64,000 nt of DNA from Nocardia cyriacigeorgica GUH-2 (GCF_000284035.1 NC_016887.1:2108001-2172000), one strand, 5' to 3'; numbered from the stretch's first letter, positions 45,511 to 56,191 are shown. The notes: a model not told the origin generated them from the sequence alone. Program-made: numbers and translations.

Positions 45511-47241
45511 GTGACCTTGTTCGAGGTGTGGGCGCCGACGCCGGATCGGGTGCGCCTGGATGTCGGCGGCGCCGTCCATCCGATGACGCGGGCGGCCGAC
45601 GGCTGGTGGCGCGCGCAGGTCGAGGCCGCACCCGGCGCCCGCTACGGCTACCTGCTCGACGACGACCCCGTCGTCCTCCCGGACCCGCGCTCACCCCGGC
45701 AACCCGACGGCGTGCACGCCCGCTCGGCGCTGCACCGCATCGACCCGAGCGCCTGGACCGATACCCACTGGACCGGCAGGCAGCTCGCGGGCGCGGTGTT
45801 CTACGAACTGCACATCGGCACCTTCACCCCGGCCGGGACCTTCGACGCCGCGATCGAACGCCTCGATCATCTGGTGCGGCTGGGTGTGACGGTGGTGCAG
45901 GTGATGCCGGTCAACGCCTTCGACGGCCCGCGCAACTGGGGCTACGACGGGGTGCTCTGGTATGCGGTGCACGAGGCGTACGGCGGGCCGGACGGTCTGG
46001 TCCGCTTTGTCGATGCCTGTCATGCGCGCGGTCTGGCGGTCGCGCTCGATGTGGTCTACAACCATCTCGGCCCCGTCGGCAACTATCTGCCGCGGTTCGG
46101 CCCCTATCTGGCCGAGCAGCGCAACACCTGGGGGCAGCGGCTGAACCTGGACGGTCCCGGATCGGATGAGGTGCGCCGCTACATCATCGGCAATGCGCTG
46201 CGCTGGTTCCGTGATTTCCATATCGATGCGCTGCGCCTGGACGCGGTGCACGCGCTCGCCGACACCACCGCCATCCACCTGCTGGCCGAACTGGCCGCCG
46301 AAACCGACCGCCTCGCCGCGCATCTGGGCCGCCCGCTGACGTTGATCGCCGAAAGCGACCTCAACGATCCGCGACTGATCACCGCACGCGCGGCCGGCGG
46401 GTACGGGCTCGCCGGGCAGTGGAACGACGACCTGCACCATGCCATCCATGCGGCCGTCTCGGGTGAACGGCAGGGCTACTACGTCGATTTCGGTTCCCTG
46501 GACTGCCTGGCCCGCACCTGGTCGCACGGGTTCTTCCACGCCGCAACCTATTCCACCTTCCGTGGTCGCAGGCATGGCCGGCCCATCGACCAGGCGACCA
46601 TCCCACCGTCGGCCCTGTTGGCCTACACCTGCACCCACGACCAGATCGGCAACCGCGCCCTCGGCGATCGGCCCAGCGCCTACCTATCCGACGGGCAGCT
46701 CGCGGTCAAGGCGGCGCTGGCGCTGCTCGCGCCAAACACGCCGATGCTGTTCATGGGGGAGGAGTGGGGTGCGCGCACACCGTTCCAGTTCTTCACCTCG
46801 CACACCGATCCCGAGGTCGGTGCCGCCACCGCCGCCGGGCGTCGCGAAGAATTCGCCGAGCACGGCTGGTCCACCGACGTCATCCCCGATCCGCAGGACC
46901 CTGTCACGTTCGCGCGCTCGAAGCTGAACTGGGCCGAACCCACCGAGCCCACCCATGCCCGTCTGCTCGACTGCTACCGCGAGCTGCTCGCACTACGCCG
47001 CGGCCGCCCGGAGTTCACCGACGGCTGGGCGTCCTTGTCCGACATCGACTTCGACGAAGAGGCCCGCTGGATCGTGATCCGCCGAGGTGCCTTGGCGCTG
47101 GTGTGCAACCTCTCCAACGCGCCCGTGACGCTGCCGGTGACGGGAACCGTGGTGCTCTGCTGGGCTCCGCCGATTCAGAGCGATGGCGCGACCGAGGTGC
47201 CCGGCCATTGCTTCGTGGTCCTCGATACCGAGTCGCGGTGA
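45511..47241 (+). CDS. treZ: Malto-oligosyltrehalose trehalohydrolase
   Basis: The 576-residue GH13 enzyme releases trehalose from maltooligosyl-trehalose, the last step of the TreY-TreZ route. An N-terminal CBM48-like domain (TLFEVWAPTPDRVRLDV) is followed by the barrel with FYELHIGTFTPAGTFDAAI, DVVYNHLGP, nucleophile Asp244 (LRLDAVHAL), acid/base Glu281 (IAESDLND) and Asp377 (CTHDQIGN). GTG 45511 fits the family N-terminus. In M. tuberculosis treZ (Rv1562c) is in treX-treY-treZ; here neither treX nor treY is adjacent, so they must be elsewhere if the pathway works. It is convergent with ilvA. Confidence 0.93.
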   Translation: MTLFEVWAPTPDRVRLDVGGAVHPMTRAADGWWRAQVEAAPGARYGYLLDDDPVVLPDPRSPRQPDGVHARSALHRIDPSAWTDTHWTGRQLAGAVFYELHIGTFTPAGTFDAAIERLDHLVRLGVTVVQVMPVNAFDGPRNWGYDGVLWYAVHEAYGGPDGLVRFVDACHARGLAVALDVVYNHLGPVGNYLPRFGPYLAEQRNTWGQRLNLDGPGSDEVRRYIIGNALRWFRDFHIDALRLDAVHALADTTAIHLLAELAAETDRLAAHLGRPLTLIAESDLNDPRLITARAAGGYGLAGQWNDDLHHAIHAAVSGERQGYYVDFGSLDCLARTWSHGFFHAATYSTFRGRRHGRPIDQATIPPSALLAYTCTHDQIGNRALGDRPSAYLSDGQLAVKAALALLAPNTPMLFMGEEWGARTPFQFFTSHTDPEVGAATAAGRREEFAEHGWSTDVIPDPQDPVTFARSKLNWAEPTEPTHARLLDCYRELLALRRGRPEFTDGWASLSDIDFDEEARWIVIRRGALALVCNLSNAPVTLPVTGTVVLCWAPPIQSDGATEVPGHCFVVLDTESR

Positions 47242-47245
47242 GGCT

Positions 47246-47299
47246 CGATGCGGGGGCGCGACAGCGACCGCGAAACCGCCTGTCGTGGCGCCCGCATCG
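47246..47299. terminator. Long bidirectional terminator
   Basis: Arms 47246-47264 and 47280-47299 (CGATGCGGG...ACAG / CTGT...CCCGCATCG) form a ~19-bp stem with one internal irregularity, starting 5 nt after the treZ stop. Confidence 0.7.
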
Positions 47300-47332
47300 A
47301 CCCGTGTGGGCGACTGGAAAGATCGCAGCAGC

Positions 47333-48685
47333 TCAGGTCAGGTACCGGTAAGCCGGCGAGTCCGGTTCGAGCCGCTCGCACTGGATCGGCGAGGCGTCGA
47401 TCCGCGCCAGCAACGACTCCAATTCCTCCGGCGCGCCCAGTTCGATACCCACCAGCGCGGCCCCGGTCTCGCGGTTGTTGCGCTTGACGTACTCGAACAG
47501 TGTGATGTCGTCGTCGGGCCCGAGGACCTCGTCGAGGAAGCGGCGCAGCGCACCCGGTTCCTGCGGGAAGTCCACCAGGAAGTAGTGCTTGAGCCCTTGA
47601 TGCACCAGGGACCGTTCGATCACCTCGCCGTAGCGGGAGACGTCGTTGTTGCCGCCGGACACCAGGCACACCACGGTCGAGCCGGGTTCGATATCGAGCC
47701 CGGCCAGCGCCGTCACCGCGAGCGCACCCGCGGGCTCGGCGATGATGCCTTCGTTCTGGTAGAGGTCGAGCATGGCGGTGCAGATGGCGCCCTCGTCGAC
47801 CTGCATCATCCGGAACGAGCCTGCCCCCGAGGGAGATTCGGTGGCCACCAGCAGCGGAAGCGAACCGTGCGAGACCACCCGGCCGCCGAACCCGGACACC
47901 GCCGCGTACGGCACGTCGCCGATGCGGCGCACCGCGGCGCCGTCGACGAACGGGTCGATCTCCGGCAGCGTCACCGGGCCACCGGCCACCAGCGCCGCCG
48001 TCATCGAGGCCGCGCCCGCCGGTTCGACCCCGAGGATCGCGGTGCGCGGGGACCGTTCGCGCAGGTAGGTGCCGATGCCGGCGAGGCAGCCGCCACCGCC
48101 CACCGGGACCACCACCAGATCCGGGGTGCGGCCCAGCTGGTCCAGGATTTCCGCGGCGATGGTGCCCTGCCCGGCGGCGGTGCGGGTGTCGTCGAACGGC
48201 GGGACCATGGTCGCGCCGGTGCGCGCCACGTCGGCGGCGGCGGCCGCGGCGGCGGCGTCGTAGGTCTCACCGACGGCGATCAGTTCCACGAACTCGCCGC
48301 CGTGGATGCGGATGCGGTCGCGTTTCTGCTTGGGCGTGGTGGTCGGCACGTAGATGCGGCCGTTGATGCCCATGGCCTTGCACGCGAACGCCACGCCCTG
48401 CGCGTGATTGCCCGCGCTGGCGGTGACCACGCCCGCGGCGCGTTCGAGCTCGCTGAGCTGAACCACCAGGTTGTAGGCGCCGCGCAGCTTGTAGGAGCGC
48501 ACCACGGTGAGGTCTTCGCGCTTGAGGTACACCTGCGCGCCGGTGAGCTGGGACAACCGCGGGCATAGTTGCAGCGGCGTCGGGTCGATGATGTCGGAAA
48601 TTCGCTTCGCAGCCGCGTCGATCTCGTCCGCGTTCAACGGCGGACGGGTGGGCAGTTCAGCGAGGACATCGACGGGATCCGACAC
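47333..48685 (-). CDS. ilvA: Threonine ammonia-lyase, biosynthetic
   Basis: This 450-residue PLP enzyme converts threonine to 2-oxobutanoate, the first step to isoleucine. The Schiff-base Lys66 lies in REDLTVVRSYKLRGAYN. The phosphate-binding loop is VPVGGGGCLAGIG, and SAGNHAQGVAFA is the substrate loop. A single C-terminal ACT-like regulatory domain (about 360-450: LVDFPQEPGALRRFLDEVL) suggests isoleucine control, as in the short actinobacterial form. The synteny ilvA next to a Ddn-like gene matches Rv1559-Rv1558. Confidence 0.94.
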   Translation of the reverse strand: MSDPVDVLAELPTRPPLNADEIDAAAKRISDIIDPTPLQLCPRLSQLTGAQVYLKREDLTVVRSYKLRGAYNLVVQLSELERAAGVVTASAGNHAQGVAFACKAMGINGRIYVPTTTPKQKRDRIRIHGGEFVELIAVGETYDAAAAAAAADVARTGATMVPPFDDTRTAAGQGTIAAEILDQLGRTPDLVVVPVGGGGCLAGIGTYLRERSPRTAILGVEPAGAASMTAALVAGGPVTLPEIDPFVDGAAVRRIGDVPYAAVSGFGGRVVSHGSLPLLVATESPSGAGSFRMMQVDEGAICTAMLDLYQNEGIIAEPAGALAVTALAGLDIEPGSTVVCLVSGGNNDVSRYGEVIERSLVHQGLKHYFLVDFPQEPGALRRFLDEVLGPDDDITLFEYVKRNNRETGAALVGIELGAPEELESLLARIDASPIQCERLEPDSPAYRYLT

Positions 48686-48739
48686 CCGAATATCGTGCCA
48701 CCCGCCGCGGGCGAGCGCTGCGGCGGGTGGTAGGCGCGC

Positions 48740-49174
48740 TCAGTGCGGGGTGAGGACGAAGACCGGGATCTCGCGGGTGGTCTTCTTCTGGTACTCGGCG
48801 TAGTCGGGCCAGACCGCGACGGCCCGCTCCCACCACAGCGCCTTCTCCGCGCCGATGACCTCACGCGCGGTGTAGTCCCTGGTGACGGTGCCGTCGCGCA
48901 GTTCGACATGCGGATCGGCCTTGATGTTGTGGTACCAGACCGGATGCTTGGGCGCGCCGCCCAGCGAGGCGACGACCGCGTACTCACCGTCGTGCTCGAC
49001 CCGCATCAACGGCGTCTTGCGCAGTTTGCCGGTCTTGGCGCCGCGGGTGGTGAGCAGCACGACGGGCACGCCGTTGAGCGTGGTGCCCTTCTCGCCGCCG
49101 GAGTTCTCGTAGGTTTCGGCCTGCTTGCGGGCCCAGTCGGAGGTGCTCGGTGCGTATTCCCCTGTCAATGGCAT
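48740..49174 (-). CDS. F420-dependent (Ddn-like) nitroreductase-family protein
   Basis: The 144-residue split-beta-barrel protein belongs to the deazaflavin-dependent nitroreductase family. It has [24 protein letters not shown], the G-x-x-TG-x-x-R-x-x-P F420-phosphate-binding signature, then [20 protein letters not shown] and [19 protein letters not shown]. These enzymes use reduced F420 to reduce quinones or nitroaromatics; M. tuberculosis Ddn activates pretomanid. The homologue Rv1558 also sits beside ilvA. ATG 49174 gives the family length; the longer open frame is not conserved. Confidence 0.88.
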   Translation of the reverse strand: MPLTGEYAPSTSDWARKQAETYENSGGEKGTTLNGVPVVLLTTRGAKTGKLRKTPLMRVEHDGEYAVVASLGGAPKHPVWYHNIKADPHVELRDGTVTRDYTAREVIGAEKALWWERAVAVWPDYAEYQKKTTREIPVFVLTPH

Positions 49175-49259
49175 ATCTGCGAGAACAGCGCGGGGGAGCG
49201 CGGTTGTTCCCGCGGCCCGCATTCCCGGCCGCGACCGGCGGATGTGGTCACCGCGACAA

Positions 49260-49281
49260 AAAGTTCGCTGGCCCGAACTTT
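49260..49281. promoter_or_regulatory. Inverted repeat AAAGTTCG-N6-CGAACTTT
   Basis: A perfect 8-bp palindrome with a 6-bp spacer lies in the 130-bp region between the divergent Ddn-like gene and the small membrane-protein gene. It is a probable operator, size-compatible with a dimeric HTH regulator. Confidence 0.55.
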
Positions 49282-49304
49282 GCAGTCCGGTATACCCTGA
49301 AGAC

Positions 49305-49538
49305 ATGACCGCGTCCTACCCCCACATTCGCGCCGCGAGCCGCACCCTGCCGGCCCGCCCGGCGGCGATCGATATCGCGGGGAGCGCCTGGCCGGTGTAC
49401 AAGCTGGAGGCGCTGGCCGCCGGTCTGGCCACGTTGCTGGCGCTGGCGCTGATCGTGGGTTCCGCGCAGGTCGCGGTGCTCGCCGCCGCCGCGGTCGGCA
49501 GCCTGGTGTGGATCGCCGGAATCCTGCGCACCCGGTAG
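49305..49538 (+). CDS. Small membrane protein, two TM helices
   Basis: The 77-residue protein has a polar N-terminus ([22 protein letters not shown]) and two hydrophobic helices ([20 protein letters not shown] and [19 protein letters not shown]), ending LRTR. ATG 49305 follows TATACC by 8 nt and a palindromic operator by 23 bp. No family was recognised. The short, Ala/Leu-rich form resembles small stress-related membrane proteins of actinomycetes. It ends 3 bp from the stop of the convergent LuxR regulator. Confidence 0.65.
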   Translation: MTASYPHIRAASRTLPARPAAIDIAGSAWPVYKLEALAAGLATLLALALIVGSAQVAVLAAAAVGSLVWIAGILRTR

Positions 49539-49541
49539 ACC

Positions 49542-52493
49542 TCAGTCCGGATCCAGCGGCAGATCCGCCAGTTCCCCGCGCGAGACCACCCCGAGCTTCG
49601 GATACGCCTTGTACAGGTGATGACCGACCGTGCGCGGGCTCAGCACCAGCTGCGCGGCGATATCCCGATTCGACATCCCCTGCGCCGCCAACCGGACGAT
49701 CTGCAATTCCTGCGGCGTCAACGCGGCGGCGAGCCCGTGCGCGGGCCGGGTCGCCGCACCGACGCCGAGCGCGGCGAGTTCGGTGCGCGCACGCTGGGCC
49801 CACGGCGTGAACCCGAGCCGACCGAAGGTTTCGGCCGCGGCCTCGAGCTGGGTGCGCGCCTCGGTCTTGCGTTTGTCGCGACGCAACCATTCCCCGAAAA
49901 GCAGCTGGGTGCGCGCGGTGTCGAACGGGCGGCCGCCGGGAATGAGGGCGGCGCGGAAGTGCTGTTCGGCGCTCTCGTCCGGTGTGGTGAGCGCGCGGGC
50001 TCGGTGATCGAGGGCGCCGATCCAGTCGGCGCCGGTGGTCTGCGCCCACGTCGTCAGCCTGGTGCGGGCCTCGTTTGCTGCGGGCATGGCATCGGCCCGC
50101 ACCGCCGCCTCCACCAGATCCGGCAGCACCCGCAACCCGATCACCTGGTGCCGTGCCGGTTCCACGGTGAGTGCGGTGAGCCGCGACAACGCGCCGTCGA
50201 CGCGGCCGAGCCCGAGGTCGAGCAGGCCGAGCGCGGCATGGGTCCAGGTCGCACCCGCCGCGTCGGGGCCGCCGAGGTCCTCGGCCAGCGCCTTGCCGAC
50301 CAGCTCGCCGCACTCGGCTTCCGAACCTTCGAGCGCGCCGAGATAGGCCAGGAAGCCACACAACTGACTGACCCAATGCCCATTGCCGATGTCCTCGGCG
50401 ATCCGCACCCCCTCCGCCGCTGCGACCCGCGACTCCCGCGGCCGGCCGAGAAACAGTTCGGCCTCCGCGCGGAAGAACAGCAGCGGCGGTAAAAGCGCGA
50501 TCCGTCCCTGCTCGCGGCATTGCGCCAGCAGAGTCCGGGCCAGCTCACCAACCTGCTCATCCGCGCCGACGACCAGTCCCGCGCCACACATCTGCACCAG
50601 ATCACGCGGGCTGTCGGCGCCGTTGCGTTGCGCGGCGGCTGCGGCGGTGCGCAGGTCCGTGCGTGCGAGTCTCGGGTGCGGATCGGTTCCCGCGAGTCGC
50701 GAGCGAACCGATGATGCAGGGCTGGCCTGCGAGTTAGTGGCGGGTGCCTGGTCACCTCCGTCGGCGGCCGGTGCGGTGATGGGGCGCTCGGAGTCGACCG
50801 CCGGTACCTGCTGGAGGTGCCGGGTATCGAGTTGCGACGGGCTATTCACCGGTCTGGCGGAGCTGCTGGTCGTGGTCACCGCCCTCGGCGCGGACTGGCC
50901 CGCAGCGGCGTACCGCCCCGCGGGCTCGGGCCGGATATCCAGCGTCGCTGCGAGCAGATACTCGATGATCGGCGCCATCGGATCGTCCGGCGGCAATCGC
51001 AGTCCCCGGACCCGCTCGGCGACCTCGGCGAGTTCCCCCGCGCCGACATACCATGCGGCATGCACGGCCTGAGCCAGAATCCGCGCGGCCCGAGACGGAT
51101 CGCCCGTGCCGTCGGCGGCGCTCAGCAGCAGTTCATGGGCGGTGCGCGGGCGGCCGGCGCCGAATTCGGCGGTGCCGCGCACCGAATCGAGTCGCGCCGC
51201 CACCGATGGGTCGCGGCCGAGCGGCGCGGCGCGTTCGGCCAGCAGCCGTGCGCGGTCGAATTGCCCGGCCTCCACGGCGGTTTCGGCAGCGAGCACCAGC
51301 CTGCGCACGCGGGCTTCAGCGTCGGTACTCAGGTCCGCTGCCCGCTCGTAGGCCGCGACCGCGCCGTGGTAGCCGCTGCGCACGCGGGCCCGTTCGGCAG
51401 TCTCCTCCAACGCTGCCGCTGCCGATTCATCGGTGCCGGTCGCGGCGGCGGCGAGATGCCAGGCGCGCAGGTCGGCATCCTCGGGTGCGGTCGAGACGTC
51501 GGCCAGCGCGCGATGGGCTTCCAGGCGCCGGCTCAGTCCCGCGCCCTGATACACCGCCGAGCGCAGCATCGGATGACGGAACGCGAGCGTGCTTCCGTCG
51601 CTGTGCACCAGCCCCGCATCCTCGGCCGGCCGCAGATCACTCAGCCGGGCGCCCAGCGTTTCGGCTGCGCGCAGCACCGTCGCCAGATCGGCGGTGTGCG
51701 CGGCCGCCGCCACCAGCAGCGCCGTCGACGTGGCGTCCGGTAGCCCACTGATCTGCCCGTGGAAGGCCATGCGTAGCCGGTCGGTGATCGGCAGCGGATT
51801 CGCGCCCGCGCCTGGCGCTTCGGCCGCCAGTAATGCGGGCAGTTCCCGCAGCGCCAGCGGGTTTCCGGCCGCTTCGGTGAGCAGCCGGTAGCGCAGCACC
51901 GGCGCGAGGTCGGGGGCTGTGCTGTCGATCAGGGCGGCCGCGGCCTCCTGCCGCAAGCCGGTCAACCGCAGTTCCGGGATACCCGGCGCCGGGAAATCGG
52001 AAGCGCCTGCGCGCGTGGCGAACAGCATCACCACGCCCTCGGCGTCGAGCCTGCGCGCGGCGAACAGCAGGGCTTCGGCCGTGGCGCGGTCGAGCCAGTG
52101 CGCGTCGTCGATCAGGCACAGCAGCGGCCCGTCGGCGGACTCCTCCGCCAGCAGGGTCAGCACCGCCAGCCCGATCAGCATCCGATCACCAGGATCGCGC
52201 GGCGCCAGCCCGAACGCCCCGCGCAGTGCGTCACGCTGCTGCTCCGGCAGCCGCTCCACCAACTCCATGCCCGGACGCACCAACATGTGCAGCCCCGCGA
52301 ACGGCAGCTCAGCCTCGGACTCGATTCCCGCACTGCGCGCCGCCGGAATACCCTGCGCCGCAGCATAATCAAGCAACGCCGTCTTTCCGATCCCGGCGTC
52401 CCCGCGCAAAACGAGTGCCCCACTGCGTCCGGCGCGCGCCGCCTCGAGCAGCCGATCGATCTCGGCTTGTTCGGCTTCGCGTCCATGCAGCAT
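49542..52493 (-). CDS. Very large ATPase-LuxR (LAL/MalT-like) regulator
   Basis: The 983-residue LAL-type regulator starts at LHGREAEQAEIDRLLEAAR, with Walker A GDAGIGKTA (31-39), Walker B LLCLIDDAHWLDRATAEALLF, and a sensor Arg in FATRAG. TPR-like repeats follow. A ~115-residue low-complexity Ser/Thr/Pro/Ala segment (about 515-630) interrupts them. The C-terminal LuxR HTH (about 915-975) is LTPQELQIVRLAAQGMSNRDIAAQLVLSPRTVGHHLYKAYPKLG. Such proteins activate pathway-specific genes; the ligand is unknown. No obvious biosynthetic cluster is adjacent. Confidence 0.85.
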   Translation of the reverse strand: MLHGREAEQAEIDRLLEAARAGRSGALVLRGDAGIGKTALLDYAAAQGIPAARSAGIESEAELPFAGLHMLVRPGMELVERLPEQQRDALRGAFGLAPRDPGDRMLIGLAVLTLLAEESADGPLLCLIDDAHWLDRATAEALLFAARRLDAEGVVMLFATRAGASDFPAPGIPELRLTGLRQEAAAALIDSTAPDLAPVLRYRLLTEAAGNPLALRELPALLAAEAPGAGANPLPITDRLRMAFHGQISGLPDATSTALLVAAAAHTADLATVLRAAETLGARLSDLRPAEDAGLVHSDGSTLAFRHPMLRSAVYQGAGLSRRLEAHRALADVSTAPEDADLRAWHLAAAATGTDESAAAALEETAERARVRSGYHGAVAAYERAADLSTDAEARVRRLVLAAETAVEAGQFDRARLLAERAAPLGRDPSVAARLDSVRGTAEFGAGRPRTAHELLLSAADGTGDPSRAARILAQAVHAAWYVGAGELAEVAERVRGLRLPPDDPMAPIIEYLLAATLDIRPEPAGRYAAAGQSAPRAVTTTSSSARPVNSPSQLDTRHLQQVPAVDSERPITAPAADGGDQAPATNSQASPASSVRSRLAGTDPHPRLARTDLRTAAAAAQRNGADSPRDLVQMCGAGLVVGADEQVGELARTLLAQCREQGRIALLPPLLFFRAEAELFLGRPRESRVAAAEGVRIAEDIGNGHWVSQLCGFLAYLGALEGSEAECGELVGKALAEDLGGPDAAGATWTHAALGLLDLGLGRVDGALSRLTALTVEPARHQVIGLRVLPDLVEAAVRADAMPAANEARTRLTTWAQTTGADWIGALDHRARALTTPDESAEQHFRAALIPGGRPFDTARTQLLFGEWLRRDKRKTEARTQLEAAAETFGRLGFTPWAQRARTELAALGVGAATRPAHGLAAALTPQELQIVRLAAQGMSNRDIAAQLVLSPRTVGHHLYKAYPKLGVVSRGELADLPLDPD

Positions 52494-52618
52494 GGGGCCA
52501 ACGGTAGCGCCCTGGCCCGCACGGTTGCCTGGAGTTGCGATGCGCGGTGTCGAGGCTCGTCGCAGAGTTCGTCCATGCCCGCAGGCTCACCTCCATCCGC
52601 GCCCGCGACCGCCGGCGA

Positions 52619-53248
52619 TCACCCGTCCCGCGCGACGAACGCCCCGGCCGCCGCCGCCCGCGCCGCGCTCTCGGCCACCCGCTCGGCGAGTCCCGGCTCG
52701 GCCGGCGCCCGCAACAACACCAGCCGGTGATACAACGGCGCTGTCGCCGCGATCAACAGCTCCCGCGCATCGGTCCCCGCGGGAACCTCCCCGCGCTGCA
52801 CCGCCCGCTCGACGACGATCTCCGACTGCCCATACCGCTGCTCCCACAGCTGTTGCAGCGCGCGGGCGGCCTCCTCCGACCGGAACGACACCGCGATCAG
52901 CGCGGCGGCGATCGACGGCTGCTCGGTCAGCGACGCCTCGATCTCCTCGTTGAGCGCGGCCAGATCCCCGCGCAGCGACCCGGTGTCGCGTGGCTGCCAG
53001 TCGATATCGGCCGCGGCGGCGAACACATCGGCGATCAATCCGCCGACATCGCGCCAGCGCCGGTACACCGTCGCGCGGTGCACGCCCGCGCGCGCGGCGA
53101 CGCTGTCGATGGTGAGCGCGTCGTAGCCGTGTTCTGTCAGCTCGGCGTGCACCGCGTCCAGGACCTGGGTGCGGATACGGGCTGTGCGCCCGCCCGGCCG
53201 GGGCTTGGGAGCGCTGGTGGGCGGGTCGTTGTCCGGTGCGGAGTTCAT
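52619..53248 (-). CDS. TetR/AcrR-family repressor
   Basis: The 209-residue regulator has an N-terminal HTH (IRTQVLDAVHAELTEHGYDALTIDSVAARAGVHRATVYRRW) and a TetR_C-type C-domain with EASLTEQPSIAAALIAVSFRSEEAARALQQLW, near TetR_C_6/16 proteins of actinobacteria. A Pro-rich N-terminal arm precedes the HTH. It is divergent from an ABC-F gene, with a palindrome in the 157-bp gap, so repression of the ABC-F gene is likely (inferred). Confidence 0.9.
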   Translation of the reverse strand: MNSAPDNDPPTSAPKPRPGGRTARIRTQVLDAVHAELTEHGYDALTIDSVAARAGVHRATVYRRWRDVGGLIADVFAAAADIDWQPRDTGSLRGDLAALNEEIEASLTEQPSIAAALIAVSFRSEEAARALQQLWEQRYGQSEIVVERAVQRGEVPAGTDARELLIAATAPLYHRLVLLRAPAEPGLAERVAESAARAAAAGAFVARDG

Positions 53249-53295
53249 CGTCGTTCATCCGATGCTTGACGGAACGGGTCGGGGCTGTCATTCTA

Positions 53296-53315
53296 TTACG
53301 ACAGTTGTCGCACTA
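53296..53315. promoter_or_regulatory. Operator palindrome between TetR and ABC-F genes
   Basis: CGACA-GT-TGTCG (53299-53310), with partly symmetric TTA/TAA flanks, lies in the shared promoter region: 48 bp from the tetR start and 95 bp from the ABC-F start. Confidence 0.6.
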
Positions 53316-53405
53316 ACGAGGTATTGCCGATGCTCATTCGAAGTGTTCACCCGTCCCCGCGGTCCGTCACGGCCGCCTCGACCTCGAATGCTTCGGAGCG
53401 TGTGC

Positions 53406-55013
<1,608 letters not shown>

Positions 55014-55041
55014 CAACTGCCGCGGGGCGCTACCCGCGCAA

Positions 55042-55488
55042 TCACTGCGGCCGCTTGAACCAGTCCGCCGCGCTGCGCTGCGACAACAGGATCACAATCG
55101 CCAGGCACATGCCCAGGCCCAGGAGCCCGGGTGGCAGTCCTTGGGTCAGCCCGCCGAGTCCGAACACGATGCCGAAACTGGCGGCAACGATCGCGGCCAC
55201 GCGGACGCCGTTGCCGTTCACCCCGAAGCCGAACGCCAGGATCACGAGAAAAACGGCGGGCAGATAGCCACCGATGAGCGCACCGACCAATTCCCAGTTG
55301 TCCACCGACACCGCCACCGCCATCAGGGCGGCGCCCATAGCGCCGAACACCCAGGAGATGATCTGCGCCGCCCGTACCGGCGCGGGCATCGTGCGGGGAA
55401 ATTCCCGCGAGTCCTGCGGTGCCGACCAGGCGTCCGGGGCGCCGTTGGCTCCAGCGGGGTACGGCTCGTATCCCGTATCGGTCGCCAT
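55042..55488 (-). CDS. Membrane protein of unknown function
   Basis: The 148-residue protein has a ~35-residue acidic/Pro N-terminus (TGYEPYPAGANGAPDAWSAP) and four predicted TM helices (VRAAQIISWVFGAMGAALMAVAV, LVGALIGGYLPAVFLVILAFGFG, VAAIVAASFGIVFGLGGL, LLGLGMCLAIVILLSQ), ending DWFKRPQ. It belongs to the small polytopic proteins seen in many Nocardia/Rhodococcus genomes; no function is known. The start is uncertain (ATG 55488 or the upstream GTG). It is convergent with the ABC-F gene, 28 bp apart. Confidence 0.65.
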   Translation of the reverse strand: MATDTGYEPYPAGANGAPDAWSAPQDSREFPRTMPAPVRAAQIISWVFGAMGAALMAVAVSVDNWELVGALIGGYLPAVFLVILAFGFGVNGNGVRVAAIVAASFGIVFGLGGLTQGLPPGLLGLGMCLAIVILLSQRSAADWFKRPQ

Positions 55489-55834
55489 ATCGTCGTTCTT
55501 GCCGAAATCCACTGGGATCCCTGTCTTTCCGTCCGGCCGGTCCACGCGCCGGTCCCTCGGCGGCGAACACTACAGTGCCGGAGCCGGTGCGATGCACGGG
55601 CTCGCCGGTCACCGGCTACCGGTCAGCTGGACGCGATGCCCGCGCCGAGGAGTCGCGCGGTTGTATTCGTGACCCGACGTTCGGGTACGTGAGTGCTCGA
55701 CCCTCCCTGTAGGTAATGGCGCCGGAAAAGTACTTATAGGCGACTGATTCGGGCACCCCCTGCCCGCCCATAACGTAGTTCTCATCAGCCGATCGAGCGG
55801 AGAAACCGCAGATCAGAACGTTATGGAGGACCCG
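55489..55834. other. Intergenic region with AT-rich promoter-like stretch
   Basis: A 346-bp divergent gap. No gene is evident. Near 55726-55740 there is AAAAGTACTTATAGG: the palindrome AAGTACTT (55728-55735) overlaps a TATA-like hexamer, about 100 bp before the SnoaL-like gene. This is a likely promoter with an operator, position inferred. Confidence 0.35.
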
Positions 55835-56191
55835 ATGAACACTCTCGTCGCGCAGTACCTGGAAGCCTGGAACACCACCGACGAGGCGGCCCGTGCCGCG
55901 GCTGTCGAGCGCATCTTCACCCCCGACGCCACCTACGTCGACCCGCTGGTCTCGGTCACTGGCCACGAGCAGCTGGCCGCCGCCATCGCCGGCGTGCAGG
56001 CCCAGTTCCCCGGCTGGGTGTTCCGCCCGGCCGGCCCGGTCGACGGCCACCACGATCAGGTGCGCTTCACCTGGGAGCTCGGCCCCGCCGACGGACCCGC
56101 CGTCGTCGTCGGATTCGACGTCGCGATCATCGCCGACGGCCGCATCGCCAGCGTCTACGGCTTCCTCGACAAGGTCCCCACCGCCGCCTGA
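55835..56191 (+). CDS. SnoaL-like/NTF2-fold protein
   Basis: The 118-residue protein is a single SnoaL-like (NTF2-superfamily) domain: VAQYLEAWNTTDEAARAAAVERIFTPDATYVDP, a PLVSVTGHEQLAAAI helix, and strands VRFTWELG and VVVGFDVAIIADGRIASVYGFLD. These fold as cone-shaped sheets that often catalyse small isomerase-type reactions, but no catalytic residue is certain. ATG 55835 follows GGAGG by 5 nt; ATG 55823 lies upstream of it and has no Shine-Dalgarno. The next gene is a 138-residue membrane protein 34 bp downstream, probably cotranscribed. Confidence 0.83.
   Translation: MNTLVAQYLEAWNTTDEAARAAAVERIFTPDATYVDPLVSVTGHEQLAAAIAGVQAQFPGWVFRPAGPVDGHHDQVRFTWELGPADGPAVVVGFDVAIIADGRIASVYGFLDKVPTAA

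Noticed and set aside
51053..51751. Plus-strand frames over the 983-residue LuxR regulator
   Set aside because: Arg/Pro-rich antisense shadows without start signals or domains.
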